DNA of 56,501 nt from an uncultured Bacteroidia bacterium (GCA_903927965.1 CAIYPA010000393.1:1-56501); one strand, 5' to 3'; positions 12,438-22,699 are shown, counted from the first letter of the stretch. The notes: generated from the letters alone by a model not told the origin. Numbers and translations: made by a program.

Positions 12438-14828
12438 TCAAAACTCCACCTTTATCGTTGCCACAGGTATAATTCCAATGCTTTTGGAGGTCGATTCGAC
12501 TATTTTGCCCGATTGGTAGGCAAATTTCATTCGGTAAATGTTCTTCCGGTTGGTCAGGTTTTGGATATCAGCCATAAATATCCAGGCTCTTTTAGTTTTA
12601 TTCACACGGTAGCTCAAACCAGCATCAAACCGTTGATAGGTGGGCAACCTTTCACCATAGGTTTCATAGACATCGTAAACAACCCTTTTATTTTTTAGGC
12701 TTAACACTTGATCTACAGGAGTATAGCGAAAACCGCCCCTTATAAGTGTTTTAAGGTTAAAACCAATTGTATTTTGCCGGTCCTTGCCAACCGCAAATTC
12801 TTTACCACCAGTCAGGTTATAGATAAAACTGTTGTTGTAATAGGTATTGTACCAATTTCCATCAGGGGCTTTGTATTTTGAATCAAATATTGAAGCAGTA
12901 AGCAGAAAATAATAATTGTGCGTGAAATCCTTTTCAAGGGTAAATTCGATCCCCTTGTTAAGCCCTTTTCCATTGTTTACCAAAACCATATCGGGCAGAC
13001 CATAGGAAGAATTCAAAATCGAATATTGGCTACTAAGACTTGTCGATACCGGCACTTTTGAAAGGGCTTGAACATAGGCTTCAAGTCCCAGGTGCCAATC
13101 TGAACCAAATTGTTTGTTATAACCTAATGTAAAATGCAGTGCCTTGATTGTCTTTAAATTGCTGTTTGCCTCAGAACGATGGGTATTGTCGATCTTTATC
13201 TTGTAATTGTAGATCGAAAGCGGTTCAATACGCGAATGAAATCCGCTTCCAAAGCTAATTTGCTGATTGAATGGCAAATAGAGAACAACTCCTATGCGCG
13301 GCTCCAAAATCAGTTCTTTGGTAATCCCCGAATGGAGAATATGCATTCCGGTATTGATTTCGATTGGAGCATTGGCCTTGAATTTCCATTGTGCAGAATA
13401 ACTGTTGTGCCAACCGTTGGTTCTGGTATTTAAAAGTGTATCATAGACACCAGCAGATACAAGCCTTTCTGCAAAAAGATCGGCTTTCAGATTGTTATGG
13501 CTGATCCCCAACCTGATGGAGTGGTGAGAATTGAATTTATGGTTCAGTACCATCGAAAACCTCAATGCAGGTGTTTTGAACGTTTCGTTGTAGGTCACAG
13601 TTTTGTTGAAAAGAGTATCGATCACATCGTTTGTGAACCCTTCATTCTGGTAACTGAATCCCAATGTTGTGCGCAAATAAGTTTTGGAATCCGGTAAAAT
13701 CCACAAGTGCTTCATCCCGGCAACGCCTAAAAAATGGGTTTCAAGGTACTCGTCCTTATCTGCTCCGTTTTTGATCTGTGCAACATCGGTAGAGGCCAGG
13801 TCACCCACTTTACTTGCACCACCAATTGTAAAAAAGTCAAAAGTACCCGATTTCTTCGTTTTAAAAGTGGTTTTTACTACCCAATCCGTAGAACGAGGAA
13901 TGATACCCAAAGTTTCAGGATCGATAACGCCATAACTTGTTAAAAAACTGAAATTGGCATACCTGAAATTGGCATACCATGAATCGCCCGATTTCTTATT
14001 GAAAGGCCCTTCAGCAGAAGCTTCTGCGCCTACAACACTAAGTCCCAATGAATATTCATGTTTCGATGCATTGCCCGTCCGCAAATTCAGGTCCATAACT
14101 CCCGAATAGGCATTACCATACTCAGCAGGGAAAGCACCTGTAAAAAAGTCGAACCCTGACAATGCATTGGTTGTGATCATTGAATAGGCACCACCTGATG
14201 CCCCCTGGCCGCTTGACAGATGGTTTGGATTGGGGATTTCAATCCCCTCCAACCGCCAGAGTAAACCTCGTGGTGAATTGCCCCTAATGACAATTTCATT
14301 CTTGTCGTCCCCATTTCCAGCAGCTACACCCGGAAAATTGGTAACCATCCGTGAGGCATCAAAATACCCACCAGCATAACGTGCAGCATCCTGACTCCGC
14401 AAGGTGCGGACACTCACGGAGGCCATTGTATTGAGGGCACGGCCTGTTTTCCCACGAACCTCCACCTCTCCTGTTTGTTGCGGAGTTTCTGAAAGGGTGC
14501 AGACAAGTACAGTCTCTTTACCGGAACCGACCTGAATATCCTTAATTGTTTGCGTGTTATATCCCAAGAATGATACGGTCAAAGTATGCCTTCCGGGAGG
14601 CAAAAAAATATGAAACCTGCCCATAGAATCGGTGGAACAGCCATTGAACTTAGCGAATGATGTAACAATTACATTAGCTCCAGGCAAAGGGATATGGCTC
14701 TCGGCATCGATTACCGTCCCGGAAAGCTTCTGGTTATTGACCTGTGCAACAAGATGTTCAATGCCTGAATATAAAAACAGGTGGAAGAAAAGGAGAAATT
14801 GAAATATTTTAAATTTAGCTTTGAACAT
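12438..14828 (-). CDS. TonB-dependent receptor with CarboxypepD_reg-like domain
   Basis: A 796-residue outer-membrane receptor. It has a signal peptide (first 29 or so residues), then a CarboxypepD_reg-like domain ('LSGTVIDAESHIPLPGANVI' to about residue 115), a plug domain with 'NEIVIRGNSPRGLLWRLEG' and 'PNPNHLSSGQGASGGAYS', and a long beta-barrel ending in '..IGIIPVATIKVEF' with a terminal Phe. It should import a ligand with TonB-ExbBD energy. It starts 15 bp past the GH16 stop, so it belongs to the susCD-GH16 unit, and is a second, non-SusC-type receptor. The substrate may be a product of the GH16 enzyme (inference). Confidence 0.88.
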   Translation of the reverse strand: MFKAKFKIFQFLLFFHLFLYSGIEHLVAQVNNQKLSGTVIDAESHIPLPGANVIVTSFAKFNGCSTDSMGRFHIFLPPGRHTLTVSFLGYNTQTIKDIQVGSGKETVLVCTLSETPQQTGEVEVRGKTGRALNTMASVSVRTLRSQDAARYAGGYFDASRMVTNFPGVAAGNGDDKNEIVIRGNSPRGLLWRLEGIEIPNPNHLSSGQGASGGAYSMITTNALSGFDFFTGAFPAEYGNAYSGVMDLNLRTGNASKHEYSLGLSVVGAEASAEGPFNKKSGDSWYANFRYANFSFLTSYGVIDPETLGIIPRSTDWVVKTTFKTKKSGTFDFFTIGGASKVGDLASTDVAQIKNGADKDEYLETHFLGVAGMKHLWILPDSKTYLRTTLGFSYQNEGFTNDVIDTLFNKTVTYNETFKTPALRFSMVLNHKFNSHHSIRLGISHNNLKADLFAERLVSAGVYDTLLNTRTNGWHNSYSAQWKFKANAPIEINTGMHILHSGITKELILEPRIGVVLYLPFNQQISFGSGFHSRIEPLSIYNYKIKIDNTHRSEANSNLKTIKALHFTLGYNKQFGSDWHLGLEAYVQALSKVPVSTSLSSQYSILNSSYGLPDMVLVNNGKGLNKGIEFTLEKDFTHNYYFLLTASIFDSKYKAPDGNWYNTYYNNSFIYNLTGGKEFAVGKDRQNTIGFNLKTLIRGGFRYTPVDQVLSLKNKRVVYDVYETYGERLPTYQRFDAGLSYRVNKTKRAWIFMADIQNLTNRKNIYRMKFAYQSGKIVESTSKSIGIIPVATIKVEF

Positions 14829-14842
14829 TAACAGGCGATCAA

Positions 14843-15723
14843 TTAATTCAACTGATAAACCCTCACATAATCAACTTCATACTTAATTGGGTATTTGGCA
14901 CGGGCAGGGTCTCCCCCGTTCCCACCAATCGCAAGGTTCAGCAGCAAATATTGGGGTTTTGTAAAAGGGTTGCTGCCATCCGAATTGATCGTTTCGGAAA
15001 GCATGGTGGTATTTAACAATTCATCATCAAGATAAAGCTTAATAAATTCAGGTGTCCAGTCCATTCGCCAGACATGGAATTTCTTGCTCCACTTTGGATC
15101 AGATGTCCGGAATTTTGTAAATGGAATCCTTTCAGTGTGCCATTTTGCCACATTCCGTTTTTCGGTTCCCCAGGCCACATTTGCCAAAATCGTTGGAAGA
15201 CCCTTGACACGATAAAATTCCATAATGTCGATCTCTCCATTCGAAGGCCAGGGATGGGTTGAACCCAATGTCCAGATGGCAGGCCACGAACCCATGGTTG
15301 TGTCGATACGCGCCCTGATTTCGAACCGACCATACAACCATGTGTGCAGGTCTTGTGTATTGATGCTTGCCGAAGAATACTCCGCAAATTCACGGTTGGT
15401 TTTCCAACCTTGCTATCCTTTTGATAGTTTGGATTTGCTTTTCGTTCCCGTTTCCCATCGATGACCAACACTCCTTTTTTACATTTGGCATTGGTTTCCT
15501 GATACCATTGCAATTCTTCATTACGGACAAAGCCTTTTTCAAAGGTCCAATTTTTAGGATCGGGTTTACCTTTTTTTGAAAACTCTTCAGACCACACCAA
15601 TTTCATTCCCGGGATTTTAGCTGGAAGTTTGGAACCATGTGAAAATTTACCAGCAGATTGGGCAAATATGGATTGGGCAAAGGCAAGCAGAATTAGTTGC
15701 AGGAAGACAAGTTTCATATTCAT
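14843..15723 (-). pseudogene. GH16 family endo-beta-glucanase, frameshifted
   Basis: The 5' frame (15723 to about 15405) encodes a signal peptide and 'KLVWSEEFSKKGKPDPKNW', 'WYQETNAKCKKGVLVIDGKRE', the start of a glycoside hydrolase 16 domain. After 'KDSKV' the correct reading continues one frame over as 'WKTNREFAEYSSASINTQD', 'YGRFEIRARIDTTMGSWPAI', 'GEIDIMEF' (catalytic E-x-D-x-x-E) and 'YLLLNLAIGGNGGDPA', to a stop at 14843. The shift lies at about 15400-15412, and the total of 881 bp is one base short of 294 codons. An intact enzyme would be a secreted beta-1,3- or mixed-linkage glucanase (laminarinase-like). Either the gene is dead or one base was missed. Confidence 0.85.
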
Positions 15724-15851
15724 CGATTCAGTTTATTAATTGTTCGGATATTTAATAGAATTTGTAAAATTAAAAGAAAAATTATAAACCTGTAAGAAAT
15801 ACAAGTCCCTAATGGGACTTTTCAATGATAAGTTGACAACTTTCTACCAAT

Positions 15852-15885
15852 AAAAAAACGGCTGCCCCAAAAGATGAAGCAGCCG
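15852..15885 (-). terminator. Terminator or attenuator after susD-like gene
   Basis: On the minus strand, CGGCTGC/GCAGCCG (7 bp, 13-nt loop) followed by TTTTTTTA, 23 bp beyond the SusD-like stop. It probably lowers expression of the downstream GH16 and TonB genes relative to susCD. Confidence 0.75.
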
Positions 15886-15907
15886 CCAAATTGATTAAGA
15901 TTACAAA

Positions 15908-17731
15908 TTAATAACCCGTATTTTGTTTTAAAACACCTGGCTCAAGATCCATCTGAGTTTGAGGAACAGGCTGATATTTATCTTTAGGCGTATCGAATGT
16001 TGCGCCTTTCATTACGTCTGGCCTTGTCCTTAGATCAGCAGTGGCAAACGCTTCAAGAGTAGCTTTCATGCTGCCCGGAGTAGCGATATCCCAACGTCTC
16101 AGGTCAAAGAAACGCATACCTTCAGTTGCAAATTCAAGACGTTGTTCCCACTGAACTGCTTTCATTGCTGCAGCTTTATCAGCAAAAGATGTATATGTCC
16201 CAATCTTGTAATTGGCAGCAGGTTTTGTAAAGTCAACATATTGTTTCCAGGTGTCACCTGTATTGATTTCCTGTGGCAATTTATAGATACTAACCTTTCC
16301 CATCACCACTTCGTTACCAGCCCTGGTACGGATCATATTGACATATTTCAATGCGGTTGGAAGGTCACCCTCATTGGCAGCGACTTCAGCCCTCCACAAC
16401 AGGATATGGCCATAACGCAGGTAACGGAAGTTGTTGGCATTGATACCTGTCTGCCATCCGCTGGTTGTTGACAAAGTATTGCGTTCTGATTTGTAGAAGA
16501 AAGTTTTCTCAACCGTTACATAAGGTCCGCCCCATGATTGGTCACGGATCCAGTCCATACCGCGCATGATACCCCAATCCATATATGGAAGTCCGCGACG
16601 GCCCATAGTAAAGTCAATGCGTGGATCCAGAAGGTCAGTTGCAGGTTCAAAATATCCAGATGTTATAACTTTTCCCGTTGCATCCTTAATATCATCAGAA
16701 GGAATCCTCTGGTCATTCTTTAAATCCGTAGCATTGAATGTATCGAACAATGGTAAACCATTGGTGTCAACTTTAAAAGCATTAGCAAGGTTCTGTGTTG
16801 GCTGGTGGAAACCGCAGCACATACCCAATTCAGGGGCATAAGGGGCATTTAATCCAATACCCATTTCACCATTCAGTGATTCGTTGATGTCGTTGACATT
16901 CCTTTGGATTTCAAAAATACCTTCTACGTTGTTATTTTGAGCAATCCGGAAGTTGTCAAAGAACTTTGGTGCAAGCTGAAATTGGCCACTGGCAATAATT
17001 TCGTCAAGCAATGGTTTTGCTGAAGCATAATCGAGTACTTGGAGATAAGCCCTGGCGGCTAGAGCTTTCGCAGCCCATTTGGTTGCACGCCCAACCTGTG
17101 ATTGTTTTGCAGGAAGATTGGCGGCGGCAAATGTAAGGTCATCCTCGATGAATTTGAGCACCACACCGGCGGCATTGTCGTTTGAAATTGTATTGGCAAC
17201 GTCAATCTTATCTTCAGGGATAAGGGGGATTTTGTCACCGAAAACCAACCAGGATTCAAAATAATACAAACCTCTGAGGAAACGGGCTTCAGCCTTAAAT
17301 TCAGTTGCTGTAGCCGCCGGGAGGGATGTTGTTTTTGCAATTACATTCAAAACAATGTTGCAACGGTTAACACCCATACCAATATTCAACAACCATTTAT
17401 CAGCAGGATAATTGTTTGTTGTCGAAACTTCCCAACGTTCGATTTCGTTGATTGGGATCTGGTCACCAATATATGAACCCTTTGCTGCATCATCGGATGC
17501 TACGGAACCATAGGTCCAGTTGGTGATGGAAGCACCCCAGGAAACAGCCCACAAGGCCGATCCTTTGACCATACTGTATGCTCCGGTCAACAATGCGCTA
17601 ACCCCCTTTTCGCTGTAAAACACATCTTCGGAAGTCGATCCAAGTGGCTTTTTATCAAGGAATGAATCGGCGCAAGAATAAGATATGGCCAATAAAAAGC
17701 AGGTAGCCACTATAATTGATAGTTTTTTCAT
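15908..17731 (-). CDS. SusD/RagB family nutrient-uptake lipoprotein
   Basis: A 607-residue surface lipoprotein. The N-terminus 'MKKLSIIVATCFLLAISYSC' has a lipidation Cys at 20, then 'DSFLDKKPLGSTSEDVFYSE', the usual SusD start. TPR-like helices follow ('EARFLRGLYYFESWLVFGDKI', 'AKALAARAYLQVLDYASAKPLLDEI'), and the C-terminus has 'QWEQRLEFATEGMRFFDLRRW', the SusD C-terminal signature. It binds a glycan at the cell surface and acts as the lid of the SusC pore. It lies 40 bp after the susC-like gene. The GH16 downstream suggests a beta-glucan, which is inference. Confidence 0.95.
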   Translation of the reverse strand: MKKLSIIVATCFLLAISYSCADSFLDKKPLGSTSEDVFYSEKGVSALLTGAYSMVKGSALWAVSWGASITNWTYGSVASDDAAKGSYIGDQIPINEIERWEVSTTNNYPADKWLLNIGMGVNRCNIVLNVIAKTTSLPAATATEFKAEARFLRGLYYFESWLVFGDKIPLIPEDKIDVANTISNDNAAGVVLKFIEDDLTFAAANLPAKQSQVGRATKWAAKALAARAYLQVLDYASAKPLLDEIIASGQFQLAPKFFDNFRIAQNNNVEGIFEIQRNVNDINESLNGEMGIGLNAPYAPELGMCCGFHQPTQNLANAFKVDTNGLPLFDTFNATDLKNDQRIPSDDIKDATGKVITSGYFEPATDLLDPRIDFTMGRRGLPYMDWGIMRGMDWIRDQSWGGPYVTVEKTFFYKSERNTLSTTSGWQTGINANNFRYLRYGHILLWRAEVAANEGDLPTALKYVNMIRTRAGNEVVMGKVSIYKLPQEINTGDTWKQYVDFTKPAANYKIGTYTSFADKAAAMKAVQWEQRLEFATEGMRFFDLRRWDIATPGSMKATLEAFATADLRTRPDVMKGATFDTPKDKYQPVPQTQMDLEPGVLKQNTGY

Positions 17732-17771
17732 ATCATTCTTTTGTTTTTAAATTTATACTCTTCATAATCAA

Positions 17772-20700
17772 TTACAGACCAAGTGTCAATCCAACTGTAA
17801 TCTGACGTGGTGTTGGCCATGAACCCTGGTCAACACCCATATTCATACCTGATGAATCAAGTTCAGGATCGAGGCCCTTGTATTTGGTAAGGGTAAACAA
17901 GTTGGTAGCCTGAAGATAGACACGGAGGCTTTTCATTTTTAATTTATTAAGGGTGTTCTGAGGAACAGTGTAACCCAACCTCAAAGTTTTCATCCTAAGA
18001 TAAGAGCCGTCCTCAATAAAGGCTGTGGAAGCTTCCTGTGAATGGGCTGCACCATCAAGCATAGGCAATCTTGCAGTTGTGTTGGTTGGAGTCCATGAAT
18101 TGTAAAGGGCATCCTTGCTCAAACCACCGACAAACTGTCCATAGTCGATCCAACGGCTGACATAGTTGATCATGTCGTTGCCATAACTTCCATAAAAGAA
18201 CATGGTCAGATCGAAGTTGTTGTATCCCAGATCAATGTTCAAACCACCTGTGAATTTAGGATGAGGATCGCCAATAAACGTACGGTCTTTGTCCATTGTG
18301 ATTTTGCCATCACCATCCAAATCCCTGTATTTAAAGTGGCCTACAGTTGTATAGGAATCAAATTTAGGGGCAGCAGCAGCTTCGGCAGCAGTCTGGATAA
18401 TCCCATCAGCGATCAAACCATAGAACATCGGATATGCCTGGGCTGTTGTGGCACGGGTATATTCAACCTGACGGAGTGAATAACCTACAACTTCTTTCAA
18501 ATTGTTTGAAAGCGATACAACTTCGTTTTTATAATGAGACCATGTTGCATTCACAGCATAGGTAAATTTACCATCCATTAAAGTGTTATGATAACCCAAT
18601 TCAACATCAACACCGTTGTTTTTCATTTTGCCAATGTTTACATAAGGAGGTTGGGCTGTACCCATTACTTGTGGTACGCTCAATCTGTAAAGCATGTCGG
18701 AAGTATTGCGTTGCCATACATCAACTGCTAAAGTGAGTTTTTTGTCCAACATGGTGGCATTGATACCAAAATTTTTGGTTTCGGTGGTCTCCCAGGCTAC
18801 GTCGGGGTTACCTTTTGTTGAAGGCTCAAATCCTGCAACAGCAGAACCGGTTGTCCCATTCAAATTGTAAGCAGCGGTATAACCGTTGGTTCCAAACGTG
18901 GAATACATGTTGTATTCCCCGATCTGGTCATTACCCGATTTTCCCCAACCGGCCCTAACCTTTAACATGTCCAACCAGCCTTTTGTGCCGGACATAAAGC
19001 TTTCCTTGCTGACTTCCCATGCGCCAGAGGCTGCCGGGAAAATACCATAACGATTGGCTGCACCAAACCTGGAAGAACCGTCACGGCGTGCTGTAGCTTC
19101 AAGGAAATATTTTCCCATCAGGTCATAATTGGCACGTCCGAACTGGGAAAACAAAGCCCAGCTTGATCCGGTACCACTATTGATTTTATTGATCTCCCCG
19201 GAATTAAGCTGCATATAATCAGGAGCCAAGGAAAAGTATTGGCTACGGCCGGCAGACATTTCCTGATAAGTGCTCTCAACAGCTTCTGTTCCAAGGACCA
19301 CATTAATTTTGTGGTTTTCGCCAATTTGTTTGTTGAAATTGACAGTGTTTGACCAGTTCCATAACATTGAATAGTTCGAGTCAACTGTCAAACCTGCTAC
19401 AAAGTTAGGTTCTGCATTTTCAACGGTAGGGATCGTATAGGATTTGGCATTCCACTGACCTACGTTGTATCCGAATAAAGTCTTAAATGTCAAACCCTTC
19501 ATGATGGTTGCTTCAGCGAAAACATTTCCAAGTGCGCGGAACCATTTCCCATCGTTGTTTTTGGCATGGTCCAACATCGCAACAGGGTTGGCAGCATTTC
19601 CGGTACCCGGAGCTTTTGTTCCAGCAAAATTGCCCATGATGTCATACACAGGAACAATTGGTTGCATACGATAGGCCATCGAAATAGCGTTACCTTCGCC
19701 GTTGTTTCCAAAGTCACCTTTTTGGTTGATGTAAATAGCCTGAAGGGATTGACCAACTTTAAGCCATGTACTAAATTTGGTCTCAGCATTGACACGGAAA
19801 TTGTACCTTTTGAAACCAGTATTGATCAGGAATCCCTGTTCATCCAAATAATTACCGGATAATGAGTAGGTTGATTTTTTACCCCCACCTGAAACAGACA
19901 GGTCGTATTCCTGAACAACCCCAGTACGGTAGATTTCATCATACCAGTTCGTACCCAGTTTATTGGCTTTAAAAATCTGGTAATCGGGATATTTATATTT
20001 TGCAGGATCCACGCCAGAACTTCCAGCCGCAGCACCTGCTGGTAATACATAATCCGGTATCGTTGGTGTAATTCCACTACCATATTGCTGGGAATTAGGG
20101 GCATTGCCCAGGTTTTTAGCCTGTAACCATACAGCCTGGCCATATTCAGGAGTTGTCAACATGTCGTAACTGTTTGTGGCCTGAGAAAATCCTGTCCTAA
20201 CAGATAATGTAATACTTGGTTCCTGGTTTTCACGTCCGTGTTTGGTTGTAATCAAAATTACACCGTTTGCTGCGCGGCTACCATAAATAGCTGCCGAAGA
20301 AGCATCCTTAAGGATAGACATCGACTCGATGTCGTTAGGGTTAACATTGTTACCCGGACCTACAGGAACACCATCAATAACATACAAAGGATTTGGATCA
20401 CCAATTGTACCGATACCATGGATACGGATCGTTGCCTCACCACCAGGAACGTTACTGGAAGTAACAGTAATACCTGAAACCTGCCCCTGCATACGGCTTA
20501 CAACACTTGTTGCAGAGGATGTTTTCAATTGTTTGTCAGAAATCGTTGAAATTGAACCGGTTACCTCTTCTTTTTTACGTGTGCCATAACCAACAACCAC
20601 AACTTCCTCAACACCAACAGTTTCAGTTTTCATCACTGCATCGATTACATTGCCCTGTCCGATGGCTATCTCTTGCGATACCATCCCGATAAACGAGAAT

Positions 20701-20951
20701 GCAAGGGATTTTCCAGATGCAGGTACTGAAAGACTGTATTTTCCATCAATATCTGTAATGGTACCAGTGGTGGTCCCTTTTACAACAACAGAGACACCGG
20801 GAACTGAAGCACCGCTCTCATCCGTAACTTTACCTGAAATTGACTTTTGTGCAAAAGCCATTCCGGTCGTCAATACCATTAGAAGAACCAGAGAGAGTAA
20901 TGTTCTGGTCCATTTTCCTTTTGGCAGAAAAATCAGATTTTTTTGTTTCAT
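17772..20951 (-). CDS. SusC/RagA family TonB-linked outer-membrane transporter
   Basis: A 1059-residue outer-membrane transporter for oligosaccharides. Signal peptide (1-34), CarboxypepD_reg-like domain ('KSISGKVTDESGASVPGVSV' to about residue 110), TonB-box-like 'VEEVVVVGYGTRKKEEVTGS', plug ('NVPGGEATIRIHGIGTIGDP', 'PLYVIDGVPVGPG', 'GSRAANGVILITTK') and a 22-strand barrel ending 'PRQITVGLTLGL'. It is the first gene of the locus susC-susD-GH16-TonB receptor. The upstream region has a good promoter match (21271-21241), implying a 5' leader of about 280 nt. No regulator (hybrid two-component, ECF sigma or AraC) is linked in the window. Confidence 0.96.
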   Translation of the reverse strand: MKQKNLIFLPKGKWTRTLLSLVLLMVLTTGMAFAQKSISGKVTDESGASVPGVSVVVKGTTTGTITDIDGKYSLSVPASGKSLAFSFIGMVSQEIAIGQGNVIDAVMKTETVGVEEVVVVGYGTRKKEEVTGSISTISDKQLKTSSATSVVSRMQGQVSGITVTSSNVPGGEATIRIHGIGTIGDPNPLYVIDGVPVGPGNNVNPNDIESMSILKDASSAAIYGSRAANGVILITTKHGRENQEPSITLSVRTGFSQATNSYDMLTTPEYGQAVWLQAKNLGNAPNSQQYGSGITPTIPDYVLPAGAAAGSSGVDPAKYKYPDYQIFKANKLGTNWYDEIYRTGVVQEYDLSVSGGGKKSTYSLSGNYLDEQGFLINTGFKRYNFRVNAETKFSTWLKVGQSLQAIYINQKGDFGNNGEGNAISMAYRMQPIVPVYDIMGNFAGTKAPGTGNAANPVAMLDHAKNNDGKWFRALGNVFAEATIMKGLTFKTLFGYNVGQWNAKSYTIPTVENAEPNFVAGLTVDSNYSMLWNWSNTVNFNKQIGENHKINVVLGTEAVESTYQEMSAGRSQYFSLAPDYMQLNSGEINKINSGTGSSWALFSQFGRANYDLMGKYFLEATARRDGSSRFGAANRYGIFPAASGAWEVSKESFMSGTKGWLDMLKVRAGWGKSGNDQIGEYNMYSTFGTNGYTAAYNLNGTTGSAVAGFEPSTKGNPDVAWETTETKNFGINATMLDKKLTLAVDVWQRNTSDMLYRLSVPQVMGTAQPPYVNIGKMKNNGVDVELGYHNTLMDGKFTYAVNATWSHYKNEVVSLSNNLKEVVGYSLRQVEYTRATTAQAYPMFYGLIADGIIQTAAEAAAAPKFDSYTTVGHFKYRDLDGDGKITMDKDRTFIGDPHPKFTGGLNIDLGYNNFDLTMFFYGSYGNDMINYVSRWIDYGQFVGGLSKDALYNSWTPTNTTARLPMLDGAAHSQEASTAFIEDGSYLRMKTLRLGYTVPQNTLNKLKMKSLRVYLQATNLFTLTKYKGLDPELDSSGMNMGVDQGSWPTPRQITVGLTLGL

Positions 20952-21240
20952 AAATACATAACATTAAAATTAGTAAATAATTATAAAAGAACGCGTTATT
21001 AAGTTATTGTGCGATAATTAATTAACAAAACCGAGAATTACAGAATATACTGATTAAGGTATTTTAATCAGTAGGGTGAGGGCTTTATCCGAAATTTTTT
21101 AACAATTAAGATCATTTATTAAGCTAATTTTTATGATTAATAAATCATTAAATTTAAGATTCAAAATGATAACTATTCCTAACCAATTGTTTACATAGTT
21201 AAAAGACACAATTAATTGGACAATCATTTAATTCTCGTGG

Positions 21241-21271
21241 CAAACATAGAGATAAGAAAAATCAAATCAAA
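21241..21271 (-). promoter_or_regulatory. Promoter of the susC-like operon
   Basis: Minus strand: TTTG (21271-21268), 19-bp spacer, TATGTTTG (21248-21241), an exact consensus match. It predicts a leader of about 280 nt before the susC-like ATG at 20951. The rest of the 679-bp gap (20952-21630) is AT-rich and holds no recognisable gene, apart from a small hairpin (aggcctgg/ccagaggcct) at 21559-21583 before the divergent lipoprotein gene. Confidence 0.65.
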
Positions 21272-21630
21272 GGATAATTTTGGTTATTTTTTACAATTTT
21301 TTAACCTTAAAATACAATTTGAATAGTTCAACGGTAAATTGATCAAATTCCAAAAACCTTCCTCCTATTGCACCGCTTAGAAATAAATGGCCAAAATTAA
21401 AAAGTGCATTTTACTTTTAAGTTGTAACATAAATATTTAAGCTATTATTGCATTTTGACATTCATGTAAAAAATAATAATTCTAAAAGTTTAATATAATC
21501 TGCAATATATTTTCAATTAATAAATCCTAAAAGTTTATATGATTTATATCAAACATCAAGGCCTGGCAATTAACCAGAGGCCTCTTAAAACATTTTCATT
21601 ATCTTCGGCCCAAAATTTAAATTAAACGCT

Positions 21631-22662
21631 ATGGCTTTGTCATTGAGCAAATATTCGATGGTTATTTTGATATCGGTTTCACTAATTGGAGCCACCGCAT
21701 GTCAAAATAGTGGTTTAAATATAGTTACAGTAACTGGTGAAATACCTGTTTCCAGGATGGGGGTGACACTGCCAAATGAACATGTGCTGGTGGATCCAGT
21801 TTCAATTGATTCAGTAGGCCTGTACCATTATGACAGGGATTCAGTAATTGCAAAGGTTTTGCCCTATTTTGAAGAGCTGAAACCTTTCAAGGTTGCCACA
21901 TTCGTGGACGGGACACCTGAATTTATGGGCCGGGATCCGCAATTGCTTGCAGAACTTTCACGTAGGACGGGGATAAACATCCTTACCAATACTGGATGGA
22001 TCGCATCTGATGATGAAAAACACCTTCCCAAAGAGATCAAAGATATGAGTGCAGAAGAGATCGCAGCAGTCTGGATCAACGAGGCAAAAAATGGGATCGG
22101 AAATACAGGAATCAAACCTGGTTTTATAAAAATCGGACTTAATAAAGTAATTTTGTCGGAAACCGATAAAAAACTTGTTGCAGCAGCGTGCCTAACCCAT
22201 TTGGAGACAGGTCTTACGATTATGTCGTTTACCGGGCCTGCCGACGCCGCCAATGAACAAATAAAAATCCTGAAAAAGTATGGCGTTGATCCTTCGGCTT
22301 TTATATGGTCACATGCCATGGAAGAGGCCGTAAGCAAAAAAATCCTTGCAATTTCACTGATGGGTGCCTGGATCTTATTAGATGGGATCCAAAGTGAGAT
22401 GATGCCTCAGATTGAGATCGAAAAATTATTGATAAATTTAAAATCCACGCGACAACTTAACCGCATATTGCTCTCGCACGATGCTGGTTGGTATCAGCCC
22501 GGAAAACCCAACAGGAAAATATTCCGTCCCTACTCTGATCTTTTCACTTCCTTTTCGTTGCTTTTATTGAGTGAAGGATTTACCCGTGAAGAACTTGACC
22601 AGATGACCATTAAAAATCCTGCAGAAGCCTTTGCAGTAAGGGTAAGGAAGATTAAAAAATAG
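21631..22662 (+). CDS. Phosphotriesterase-family lipoprotein with altered metal site
   Basis: A 343-residue member of the phosphotriesterase/amidohydrolase family, with a lipoprotein signal (Cys24 in 'GATAC'). 'TVTGEIPVSRMGVTLPNEHVLVD' matches the family start, where the metal-binding HxH is normally 'PHEHV'; here the first His is Asn49. The carboxylated Lys position is kept ('GIKPGFIKIG', Lys168), as are His228 ('WSHAM') and Asp284 ('LSHDAGWY'). The His of the usual 'SHTGP' is Phe200 ('SFTGP'). With two of six ligands changed, a normal binuclear hydrolase centre is unlikely. It is divergent from the glycan-uptake locus. It may be a binding protein or a dead paralogue. Confidence 0.8.
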   Translation: MALSLSKYSMVILISVSLIGATACQNSGLNIVTVTGEIPVSRMGVTLPNEHVLVDPVSIDSVGLYHYDRDSVIAKVLPYFEELKPFKVATFVDGTPEFMGRDPQLLAELSRRTGINILTNTGWIASDDEKHLPKEIKDMSAEEIAAVWINEAKNGIGNTGIKPGFIKIGLNKVILSETDKKLVAAACLTHLETGLTIMSFTGPADAANEQIKILKKYGVDPSAFIWSHAMEEAVSKKILAISLMGAWILLDGIQSEMMPQIEIEKLLINLKSTRQLNRILLSHDAGWYQPGKPNRKIFRPYSDLFTSFSLLLLSEGFTREELDQMTIKNPAEAFAVRVRKIKK

Positions 22663-22699
22663 CGTGGGGCTTGGGGCATAGAGCTTGGGGCTTTTGGGG
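22663..22699. repeat. Degenerate g-rich short tandem array
   Basis: Units of about 7 bp (ggggctt / ggggcat / agagctt) start right after the stop of the lipoprotein gene. The same type is found at 50827-50880. Confidence 0.6.
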
